Origin: Pyxicephalus adspersus
Taxonomy: Eukaryota; Chordata; Amphibia; Anura; Pyxicephalidae
Assembly (NCBI RefSeq): GCF_032062135.1
Contig: NC_092860.1
Location: 124,054,496-124,118,495 of the forward strand
DNA length: 64,000 bases
Direction of reading: 5' to 3'
This document shows, in pieces, positions 42,565 to 53,600 of this stretch; the stretch's first letter is position 1; each line of letters starts with the position of its first letter. The notes beneath the pieces are model-generated. The model did not search any database. It saw only the letters and a program-made list of their open reading frames with translations, and was not told where the DNA came from. A program made the translations under genes and the position numbers.

Positions 42565-42816
42565 ACCTACTTTATAACATGGGGAAACCCTTGAAATAAT
42601 TTTTAGGTCTTCAGGGAACCCCTGCTATAATTACTATACCACAGCTTACAGTACATTAGTGTGGTAGTTAGAAGGAATAATGGCCAGTGAGCAGAATGTC
42701 ACCTTTTATAGATTCCCAAAAAGATCCTTGGAGTCAAATTGACCTGAAAGTCACAAATAGATAATGGCTCAAAGAACCCCAGCAACCTCTGGAAGAACCC
42801 TGGTTAAGAAACATTG
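42565..42816 (+). mobile_element. Dispersed hAT-type repeat, copy B
   Basis: It contains cttcagggaacccctgctat, cacagcttacagtacattag, gattcccaaaaagatcc and ends ctggttaagaaacattg, whose reverse complement caatgtttcttaaccag is a hAT-type terminus. The left end is degraded. Confidence 0.6.
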
Positions 42817-42824
42817 CTGTAGAT

Positions 42825-43103
42825 CATCCTTTCTGAACATTTTTAACATGGGGGAATCCTTAAAAAACCTTTCAAGTCTCAGGGAACCCTTGCCAATATT
42901 TTTGATATGCCTAAATCATGGTACATTAGCCTGGTGGTCAGTGGGATAAATGCCTCTTACGTTGCTAGCCAATGGAAAGAAGGTCACCCTTACAGATAAC
43001 CAAAAAGATCATTGGTGTCAGTAGCGATTGACCTGAAAGGCTCAAATTGCTCATTGCGCGTGGAACCCTTAGGGTTACACAGAACTCTGCTTGAGAGATA
43101 TTG
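42825..43103 (+). mobile_element. Dispersed hAT-type repeat, copy C, with 8-bp target duplication
   Basis: It starts catcctttctgaac and ends gagagatattg, flanked by ctgtagat (42817-42824) and ctctagat (43104-43111): an 8-bp duplication with one mismatch, as hAT transposases make. It lies immediately after copy B in the same orientation. Confidence 0.7.
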
Positions 43104-43898
43104 CTCTAGATGTACATTCTAAAATGTGCTGCCTTGCTTGGGATGGAAGGGATGAGGCAAGTGTTTTATCCTTCCTTTTACAGCAGTATTTCATCTGTTG
43201 TGCCTGAATTATAGCTGGAGTTGCATCTAATAGGTCACGAAAGTTCGCCTACATAGATGCATGTTGTTCTGTATGTTGCTTTGGGGTGAGATAAGGAAAC
43301 AAATATAATTAATTGGACTGGGCACATGGCAAAGCATGACAATTTTTGTTTAACTTTGCATACATGGGACACCTTAGCACACCAGCACTTGTTACAAGCA
43401 TTACCATGTGGAGTGGTAGTATGTTTGACGCTGCACAGATGTGAACCTGGCCCAAATGAGTGATGTGCAGCATAGAAATAAAAGTTTGAGACTTTTAGCA
43501 CTGAAGAATAACAAGTTATGTGAAGCAGATGAATTCCTTGTTGTTCGTCCTGGTCTATAGGCTTTATGACTTCAGACAAGCTAAATGTAAACAGGGCCTG
43601 GCAGATGACAGCTCTAAAATGCAGTTCAAGACATGGGGTTATATTAGCAAGGTTGTATTATGTTGTCTTGTTATATTAAAAGAAGTAACATGCTTTAAAA
43701 GTTAGATTTTACAGTTATATATATTTTGTAATAACATCTGATTTCTATCCCCCATTTACCTAGTAAATAAAAGGGTTTTTTCTCCTGTTGTCTTTTAATG
43801 ACCATGGGTGGCATAGGTGTCAGTCACATAGACTAAAATACTAGATTTTGGTTGAGTACAGCCTTTAAAAGATATCTTTGTTTCTGTAGGTATCCCTG

Positions 43899-43904
43899 TT
43901 TATT
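43899..43904 (-). promoter_or_regulatory. SLC10A4: Candidate SLC10A4 poly(A) signal
   Basis: AATAAA on the - strand (tttatt on +) about 235 nt past the stop codon. It is the nearest clear hexamer apart from one overlapping the stop. Confidence 0.35.
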
Positions 43905-44136
43905 AACTATACATTAGACCTTCTTTATGTCTTCATAAGTGCTAATATGAATTGCAACAAAAGTCCCCTACAACCATGGCCACAATTTACATTGAGATGT
44001 AATGCATTATGTCCATATTTACTGAATATGATATATATTGTGCGTTAATGCAATTCAAGAGACCTGAAGAACAAAATCATCATTCTGGCACTAAGCACTT
44101 AATGTAAACACATTTTCACATATGTACAGGATTTTA

Positions 44137-44652
44137 TTATTGCAGTCCCGATGTGGGCTCTTTTGGCACAGAATTTTGCTCTTCATTGTTGACTGTTCCA
44201 TAAGATATTTCGGCGATATCTTCTTCTTTTAGTTTTTTATATGATACATCTGTATCTTCATCTTCAGCTGGCTCAGATTTATGGAGAACATCCTTCCTAT
44301 AGAGTTTATAAACCAAGACATAAATGCCCGCCTCTGCAGCCTGGAATAAAGCGTACAGTAATGGGAACATGTACATGCTCCCTATGAGATGAGCAGGGAA
44401 GGCCAGCTTTAGAAGGGCCGTACACAGCTGGACATTCTGACAGCCGGTTTCCAGAGACACAGTTCTCCTGCAATTGGGAGAAAGATTGAATAATGTGGCT
44501 AAGCCATATCCCATGGCATAACCTATCATAGGCATGATGACAGCCACAATGTACACTGCAGGTGGAATGGTAGCCAATAGTTCCGGACCCAACATGGCTC
44601 CAGTCATGATAAACAGGAGAAGCAAAGACACCAGCAGGGACCAGAGAGAAAC
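44137..44652 (-). CDS. SLC10A4: SLC10A4 exon 3
   Basis: Acceptor tttag. It encodes [76 protein letters not shown] and the acidic tail, ending TSGLQ and TAA. It holds the last transmembrane helices and the second sodium-site motif. Confidence 0.96.
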   Translation of the reverse strand, partial: VSLWSLLVSLLLLFIMTGAMLGPELLATIPPAVYIVAVIMPMIGYAMGYGLATLFNLSPNCRRTVSLETGCQNVQLCTALLKLAFPAHLIGSMYMFPLLYALFQAAEAGIYVLVYKLYRKDVLHKSEPAEDEDTDVSYKKLKEEDIAEISYGTVNNEEQNSVPKEPTSGLQ

Positions 44653-47600
44653 CTAAAGAAAGGAAATAAAACAAATAGCTGAAGCTGCATTTCATTATTT
44701 ATAACAATGTCAAGCAAAACATCTCATATATAAGGATGTACTATAGGTCAGAGGTTATTTTTCTGTTTTCAGTCATCCATATCCATCACTGTAGGACTTG
44801 CTGATTGATAGGTTTGTACTTATACTAAGCTATAATATAAAAAAAAATCCCATTTTTAGATTAAATTGCCCAGGTGTAGTTTAATGAATAATCTATACCT
44901 TGCTAGATGCCGATTTTATTTTGTGAAAAAAACAAAAAACTAAAAGAGAAAAGACTGGTGTTTTTAGTGGCTAAACTTCAAAATATATTTAGTATGAATG
45001 CTTACATACCATATAGGCGAGGTAATAAAATATCTACAATGCAAACAATGTATGGTTGGCTATCCTATGCAAAAACGCAAAGGAGAATGCCAGGTAAACT
45101 AAACAAAAGCCACCTGACTAACTCTTATTTTAGGAACTGTAATTATCTCAATTCCAACACTTTTCACCCATCGGGCTTCCTCAGGGAACATGTAGAGACT
45201 TTTTAAACAACTGTATAATAAAGCAAAGTTCAATGTTTAGGCAATCACATAAAATGTACAAGACTGGAAAATACATAATATTATAATATTAATATAGTTG
45301 ATGATATATTCATAATTATTTTATTTGTGCATACCAGTCTTCTTAACCCGTTGTCACTCTCAGCTATCTGTGCATGGCTAACAGCGTAGCTACATACAAG
45401 ACAGAAATGTGTTTACTTTTCTTTGTTCTCCATAGTTAGAATGAAAAATGTTTTGGAAAATTTTAAAATGACTATATGGCCTTCACGGTTTAGTGAAGTG
45501 ATATGTATTCAGGAACTTGCTACAGATTTCCCCTGGCCAGTCAAGATTTTTCAGGTAGCTAACAGGTAGTAAGAGGTCGCTCATGGATTGGAACGCACAT
45601 TGGAGGCTTACTATTTTTATACTAGCTACTATTTTCTCTTGCGCTAGGACCTATTTCCATCAGCCAGTGTTTCTTGACCTTTTTAACATGAGGGAACCCT
45701 TGCAATAACTTTCTTGTTATCAGGGAACTCCTTCTATAATTACCACAGCTCAATAGGAAGGACCAGAGGTCAATAGGAAGGATGTCGCTTATATTGTTGC
45801 TCATTGGGAAGGCTTCCATCTTTACAGATTTCCAAAGCAATAGATGGGGGGCCTGCAACCAGTTGCAACTAGGAACTAAAGGCCAGCTAACATACCTGCT
45901 GCAATTTAGTGGATTTTGTCTGTCTTCTAAGAAGAGGATGAAAGTTAGGGCTGAAGTTAGAATCTCAGCATGGGCTTTGTAATTTCTTCTCATGTTTGTT
46001 AGAAATTACTCCTAAATCCCTAAAACATACTGCTAGGTTAATATTATTATTTAACCTGTATTTTTATAGTGTTCACATTTTAGCCCTTAGTTGTGTCAGA
46101 AACTGTTCATCACTGGGTCTTACAATCAAATGTCCCTACCATAGTGATAGGTAATTAACACAGTCTAAGGTTGATCATAAGGCAAAGCCAATAACCCTAA
46201 CTGCATATTTTTTTGGCATGTGGGAAGGAAACCGATGCAAATATGGGAAGAACATAAAAATTCCAAGCAGATAGTTACCTAGCCAGGATTTGAACCTGGG
46301 ACCTAAAACAGGCAATATTTGGCTTCAGACTATGTTAGGTACATTATACTATGACAATGGTAAGGATATTAGATTGTGAGCTCTTTGGATGGACAGTTTA
46401 ATGATATGGCTAGGTACACTGCCACATAATATGTAGGTGCTATATAACTACAATAAATATAAAAGATAATAACAATTGATTCTACCATTTATTGATTAGG
46501 GTACCCTGTACATGAATTCAAAATGGTATTTAAAGGAAAATCGGTGATTTACTGAATAGATTTATGGCTGCATTGTATAATGTCCATGCTAAATCATTAC
46601 TCATACATGTGTCTGTTTTATGTCTGGAATCTATATATCAGGGGGCTTTTGTGTTCTACATTGATGGGGGAGGTGGGGGCATCTGCTGTGCACAACGAAA
46701 CAAAAGCACATTCCCCGGGACTGATATAAATGGAGATTGATGTATCCATCAGCCTGTGGAACAAAGAATGACTCTTCAGAGATCATTTTTCAAAACAGAA
46801 TGATTTGGGAAAGAACTGTTTCTTGCATTCCAAATAACAACATAACGAAAGATTTCTGTATAGGATTGTAATCCAAAATGCTAGGAATCTGCAAATTATT
46901 TCAATGCAAGAGTTAGATTTAGAATGTGCTATATAAAAAATCTTTTGTCTAACTTCTGATGGTCATGATTCAAATGGTCAGCTTAATTTACAGTTTAATA
47001 AGTTACCAAATAAATCATATTCCTTTACTGTGAGGCAACAAAAATTATAGCTGCCCATACCTTTCATAAGCCTTCTTCATGAAATACTATTTTATGGGAT
47101 GACAGCGGTCACCCAATATACTCTATAACTGTGGGTGAATTCATTAGGACAAAAGAAACGCTGCAGACCCCCTGATTCCCCCACAGCAGTGTAATATAAG
47201 GGACTGAACAAGTATGGCTTGTTTAGAAAGGTTGCCAGGAGAAAGCCTCTTCTCTCCAAAAAGAACATGGCAGCACAGCATGAGTTTTACCTAATTGCAT
47301 CTGAGCAAATAACAAGACTTCTGGAACAATGTCATTTGAACAGACAAGACCAAAGTGAAGATGTTTGGCCATAATGCGCAGCACCACCTTTGGCAAAAAC
47401 ACATAGGGCTTGCTTTATTAAAGGAAATTGATAAATATTTTTTTTCCTGGACCAGATCAATTTCAGGTTTGCTGAATTACCCAGGTTCACCTATGGTATC
47501 TTCTCTAGTCTGAGAGCTTTAATAAAGCAACCATCTCCAACTATCATGCACAGTGGTGGAGGGGTGATTATTTCTGCTTGTTTTGTAAATACAGGACGTA

Positions 47601-50600
47601 GCCATCTTGAACTTATTGTGGATAATTTATCAAGCAAAATCATAAGTTCTCGCATGTGTGTGTATTTGCGATCCCATATCCGACCCAGCCGACCTATTTA
47701 ACAACACGTTTATAAGCCGCCAAGAATACGCTGGTGTATTCTCCCAACATTTATGAACTCAAATGATATAGCGCTTCTATGTGCAGATATCCTGCAGCTT
47801 GACCCTTGCATTAAAATTAATTATTTGGCAAGCAAATCAGTCCACTATGAACTCCTCTGTATATTAAAGCAGCGGTCGCCAACCAGTGGTCCACGAGAAA
47901 CTGTTATTGGTCTGCGGCTCTGGCTGATACGACCCCCAGCCGGGTCAGGAGAAGGACGGAGAAGGCCTACTCCCCCCAGTGGATGGGTTCTGGCATCATG
48001 AGGTCACTCTGGGGAACGTTTCTTTGAGTGACACACGGCTCCCCGCGCATGCACGGTCTGGATTCCATGCAATAAGTGGTCTGTAGTTCCCGAAAGGTTG
48101 GCGACCACTGTATTAAAGTATTCTACAATCAAATGTGAGGCCATCTGTATGACAGCTAAAGCTTAGCTGAAATTGGATCATTCGACAGGACAGTGATCCC
48201 AAGGACACCGGCAAATCTACAGCAGAATGGCTGAAAAAGAAAGGAATCAAAGTGTTGCAATGGCCCAGTCAAAGTTTAGATCTGAACCTGATTTATCAGT
48301 CATAGGTAAGCCCTTCGCCCCTTCAATCTCTGTAAGAAGGCAGTGTGGTCCCCCAATCTTTCATACCAGAATGGTTTTTGAAAACTCAGTAGTAGAATGC
48401 CCTCATGGCACACTATGGCATTCATTTAAAGGATGTAACATAACATGGGTGGCACTAGAAAGCTGAGACCACATCCATTACTCTATCCCCATATCCTGCA
48501 ACTGGTGATCTGGAGACCTGGTAATTATTAGTGGGTCAGTTCTGCAGAGTTCCCAAATGGATAAAGTTACCTACATCTTAGGATTACCTGTCCTCTCTCA
48601 AAATTATCATACAGAATATATATGGAATATGTTTGTCTGAAACTGTTCTGCACCATTGTGCCATATTTCCTGAGCATAGAGGGGTGGAGGCACAATTATA
48701 AAATCTCAGCACCGCTTTCTGCCCCATCAGTCTTCATTTATTTACCACTTTTTAGTGTGTACATTTATTTATCTAACATCATTTAAATTACTTTATGTAT
48801 TTTTCACAAAATCTCAGTTTAATTGGGGACACTTTTTGTTGCAAACACTATAAAAATACCATTAGTATGTGATTACCCAAAAATATAAATTCCTTTAATT
48901 TCCTCTGCAACATTTTGCACACATTCATGGTTGTTGCTTGGATAAAACTAGCAGCATATTCTCCTGGTTGTACTGAATACAAGCATGCCAAACACATCCT
49001 AGTCCTAAGAACAACTAAATCGGACTCTAGCCCTAAATGTGAAATAAACCCTCTAAAATAGAGAAGACGTAAAACTAAACCTATCCTCTCCTTGTGTTTA
49101 AAATGTCAGCGTTCCAGACATTGTGGAAGAGTATTATTTCAGAGAAAGAAAACGGAATCAGACATAAAGACAAAACAATGATTCTCACACTGATTTATTA
49201 CGGTATATCTTCAGAGATATCTATCACCAGGAGATCTGATTGGCTCCAGCAATATCTGCTGTTATTGTCAAGAGCAGGAAACAAATGGAGCAACATGGAT
49301 TCTGGAGCAAAGGCATCAGATCTACATTATTCTGCGGCATTGCATGTTGGCTGGGTAAATCTACTGTCAGTGGTCATTAAAGTCACTCAAAAATAAATAC
49401 ATGAAAAGTGCTTCCAGTAGAACACAGTTGATACTTACCTGCCCTACTACCTACTTCACAATCCACTGCTGCAACTTAATTGTATTTTTATTGTATTGGA
49501 TACCTGATCCCCCACTGAGCATTGTGATTCCATCAGCTAGTCCCTCTGTCACTATTGTGTGTTTTAGTGATATAGTGAGTTTCCAGACTGAACACAATGA
49601 GCGTTGGGGGACACAACCATCTAACACAACTGGAAGTGTAGGACGTAGAACATTTTTTAAGCCATTAGCTATTGTAGGCAGCGGGACAGCTAAGACGTAA
49701 CTGTTCTCCTTTGCCAGGAATTCCTTTTTTAATTTGTCTTTTTTTTTTTTGGAAACAATACTTTTAAAGTCTTTTAAAGAGCATCTGCAGAATAATAATT
49801 AACATACTAAAATACATACAAACATATTAATGTTTATTAGGAGACAAATGTTTGTTCTAGCAGATTTCAAAGCTTTAAAGCCTGCTCTATCTATCTATCT
49901 ATNNNNNNNNNNNNNNNNNNNNNNNNNNNNNNNNNNNNNNNNNNNNNNNNNNNNNNNNNNNNNNNNNNNNNNNNNNNNNNNNNNNNNNNNNNNNNNNNNN
50001 NNNNNNNNNNNNNNNNNNNNNNNNNNNNNNNNNNNNNNNNNNNNNNNNNNNNNNNNNNNNNNNNNNNNNNNNNNNNNNNNNNNNNNNNNNNNNNNNNNNN
50101 NNNNNNNNNNNNNNNNNNNNNNNNNNNNNNNNNNNNNNNNNNNNNNNNNNNNNNNNNNNNNNNNNNNNNNNNNNNNNNNNNNNNNNNNNNNNNNNNNNNN
50201 NNNNNNNNNNNNNNNNNNNNNNNNNNNNNNNNNNNNNNNNNNNNNNNNNNNNNNNNNNNNNNNNNNNNNNNNNNNNNNNNNNNNNNNNNNNNNNNNNNNN
50301 NNNNNNNNNNNNNNNNNNNNNNNNNNNNNNNNNNNNNNNNNNNNNNNNNNNNNNNNNNNNNNNNNNNNNNNNNNNNTTTTTTACGAACGATTTTTGCCCA
50401 ATCGATCGTTCGTTCGTCGTTCATTTTGAACGATAAAAATTGGAAGTGTGTACGCAGCTTAACTCTGTACTATGGCCCATGCCTACTATTAAACTCCTCT
50501 CCCAACATTGAATAATCCAGTATTACAGCCCATTGTATGTTAGGGTTGTAATACAAGTTACCCACTGAATATGCAATCTTTGTACAATTAGCTTTAGATT

Positions 50601-53600
50601 CATCAAACCTATGTATTATGAGAACATGCCTAAAGCATGAAGTTAATTTGTGTCCAGTGGGGTAAGCTCCTGCACTATTTAGTTGTTGGTGGATATAGTA
50701 GTTAGACCGCAAACTTTAGGGTTTGTTATTTAAAACAGGTTCTAGCTTCAGAATTTGGAATGCAGACCTGACTTATGTCCAGTCCCATAAGTCCAGCTTG
50801 TTGGCAATGCACCCAAGATGCACCCAAGACTTAGAAGATAATTGCAGGTACTTTTGGTGTGTGCCCTTTAGAAATATTCTTTGTTGAATATTAGTATAGG
50901 TTTACAACCCTGCTACAGTGGGCTGTGCTATGATTTGTTTAAAAAACCAACTGCATAAGGTAAATTATATTATACTCCACAGGCAAATGTTGCTGAAATC
51001 CCTTAACATGTCGGCTTTTAACTCCACAGTCTGCAAAGAAGCCCACACAGAAATGTATATCATCGACCTAATGGCAGTTAAACGAAATCCAACTGGTTGC
51101 TTTGCTTTACTGTACTTAAGCTTTGCTTTACATTAGGATTAATGTTATCCTAATTTTATCACAATGATTTGATTTGTAGTAATGTCTAGTATTTGTCAAA
51201 TACAGGAAGACACTGAGCCCTGACTATGTTCTGGGCTTCCTGTACTGTGTGGTCCCAATGACTATAAAATACAGTGCTGACTATACGTAAATTGATGCTG
51301 ACCAAACATAGCGTAGTGTTGACTCAGTCCCGTCTCATTCTACTATTGGATATACAGCTTTCATTCATTTATTGTGAACTTATACTGAAATATTATTTAA
51401 ACTGCCATTGCTGACCTGGAAAGATCACTTATATTTCAAGCAAAAGCTTGTGGCTGTGACTAATATTTTGGACCTTCAGAAGCCTTTACTTCTTTAGTTA
51501 CCCTGGCAGGAACATTTTTCCTTTCTACAGAGTACCTTGCCAATGAAGAGTCAATTTTTGTCTTTTCCTTGATCTCAAATCTTCTAACATTGCAGAAAAA
51601 TTAAATCATGCAAACACACCATCAGAAAAAAACTACTTTGTGTGCACTCCTATGTCTTTAATATAATTTATGTTTTGAAGCCTACCTTAAGCAAAACATC
51701 AGCAATCCTACTGTACCGATAGCGTATAAAAACCCCTAGGCCAATAGGCAGAAGAGTGCTACAGAGGGTCAGGGTCATGGCTCCAAATGGTAGAAATTGG
51801 ACCAGAGTTGTGTTAATCCAGGGTCTGCTGTAGATCCACAGACACAGTGGCATTAATATCAAAGCCAGAATAGTGGAGGATGTCGTCATGATGATGCTAT
51901 AGGAGGGACAAAAACAACACTGTATTAGAATATACAATCATCTAACACAAGGAATATATGTAAAAATGGTTTAAACCAGCTTTTCTTTTCTTTTTTTTTA
52001 GAACAGATGTACCTGTACCAAACATTTCTGCAAACAGAAGAATAGAATGTGATGGACTGCAATGATGGGAATCCAGGAACTTGTGCAGTGAATTATACGC
52101 AGTAGAATTTTCCCTCCAGCTAAACTCCATGATTGACAAAGTATGTCTGCATTTACAAATTCACTTCTCATTTTTCTTATGGCATCAGACATCAGGAGGC
52201 AGCCAAGTGTAGCACATCAATTCAAAAGGTCCAAAAATATCTTTCAGTTCAGATTTTAGAACACAGGGTCAGTTATAGGCAGGAGATTTGGGATGCAACC
52301 TTAGGATTCCCCTTGAGCTGTTTTTAGGATAAAGGCTGTGACTACAGAAAGAGCAAAACTTTACCCATAAATGAAAGCTGGAAGACCACCCGTGCAAATG
52401 TTGTTAGTGCTTTAGACTTACTATGCATATTTATATTAATAACCCTTAAGGTTATCTATTTATTGCTTTAAAAATAATAATTACTTTTTCACTTTTTTCA
52501 TATTTTGTTGGTAGTTTGTGGGCAAAAGGTTTGAACTTTAACACAATGGTGAGGTATNNNNNNNNNNNNNNNNNNNNNNNNNNNNNNNNNNNNNNNNNNN
52601 NNNNNNNNNNNNNNNNNNNNNNNNNNNNNNNNNNNNNNNNNNNNNNNNNNNNNNNNNNNNNNNNNNNNNNNNNNNNNNNNNNNNNNNNNNNNNNNNNNNN
52701 NNNNNNNNNNNNNNNNNNNNNNNNNNNNNNNNNNNNNNNNNNNNNNNNNNNNNNNNNNNNNNNNNNNNNNNNNNNNNNNNNNNNNNNNNNNNNNNNNNNN
52801 NNNNNNNNNNNNNNNNNNNNNNNNNNNNNNNNNNNNNNNNNNNNNNNNNNNNNNNNNNNNNNNNTAAAAGTTCTGAGTTGAAAGAGAGTTTTCAAATAGT
52901 TTTTGCGCTTCAAAAAAGGAAATTTAGGCATTGAGGATCAACCCTATTCCCGACGCCCTCCCAGAACTGCACTGAGCTCCATGTCATTCCTGCAGCTTCT
53001 GATAACTTGTCAATTGTGTAACCGTGGTCCTCATTGATTTTTTTTTTTGCAGATTTTTTCAATGTACCATTGCTTGAAGTGCATCCAGAATGAGGTTGAT
53101 CCTTGATGCTTAAATTTCATTTTTTCAAGCACAAAAACCATTCGAAATCTCTCGTCCAACTCAGAGCTTTTTCTTTCAAAGCCATGTGAATCATTTGTAA
53201 TAACTCCATTGGTGTTTCCATTAGCGTTTAAAAACCACCACTGCCTGAGAAGTGAGATCGGTTAACAGAGGCGACCGCCTGGCTACTGACTGGTGAGGGA
53301 TAAGGGAACAAGCATTGACCTTAATCAAACCCCGTCAACTTGCGGTCCAGCCACATGGAGGACAGCCCTGTTTCTTTTGGTTCCCCCCTCGTAGAAGCCT
53401 GGCAGAGTATTACTGTATGCTGGAATGAAAGGAATTTGCAGTCCATATACTCATTGAGACTACTTTACTCCATCACTTAGATTTTTCAACACAGATCTCT
53501 GTGGCTAAGGCCCCTGAATATTTGGCTTCCTAGGCCTGTTGGTAATAGTATGAAGATCTTTAACGTAAACTGGGAGGAATGTTTAAAAAATTTTACATCT

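Larger units (their letters stand above)
37919..43898. other. ZAR1-SLC10A4 intergenic region
   Basis: About 6 kb without a recognised gene. It holds the 985-bp inverted-repeat element at 38806-39790 and two adjacent hAT copies at 42565-43103. The ZAR1 promoter must lie at its left edge. Confidence 0.65.
47190..48310 (+). mobile_element. Tc1-like transposase relic broken by later insertions
   Basis: The + strand shows degenerate Tc1-like transposase coding DNA in three or more pieces: about 47215-47407 (gttgccaggagaaagcctct, acttctggaacaatgtc), about 47533-47605 (atgcacagtggtggaggggt) and about 47846-48310 ([20 protein letters not shown] at 48212-48271). Stops and indels prevent function. Between the pieces lie a MITE (47408-47532), an unidentified insertion (about 47606-47845) and a hAT element (47870-48110). 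Confidence 0.75.
44653..51685 (-). other. SLC10A4 intron 2 (7.03 kb)
   Basis: It contains L2-tail and hAT fragments near 45.7-46.4 kb, the nested Tc1 relic at 47190-48310 and an N gap at 49903-50376. The stretch at 46560-46940 is complex, non-repetitive sequence with a SOX-like aacaaag. No other exon is seen. Confidence 0.65.

Noticed and set aside
49830..50429. Long open frames across the first N run
   Set aside because: They are artefacts of undetermined bases; the same applies to frames crossing 52558-52864.
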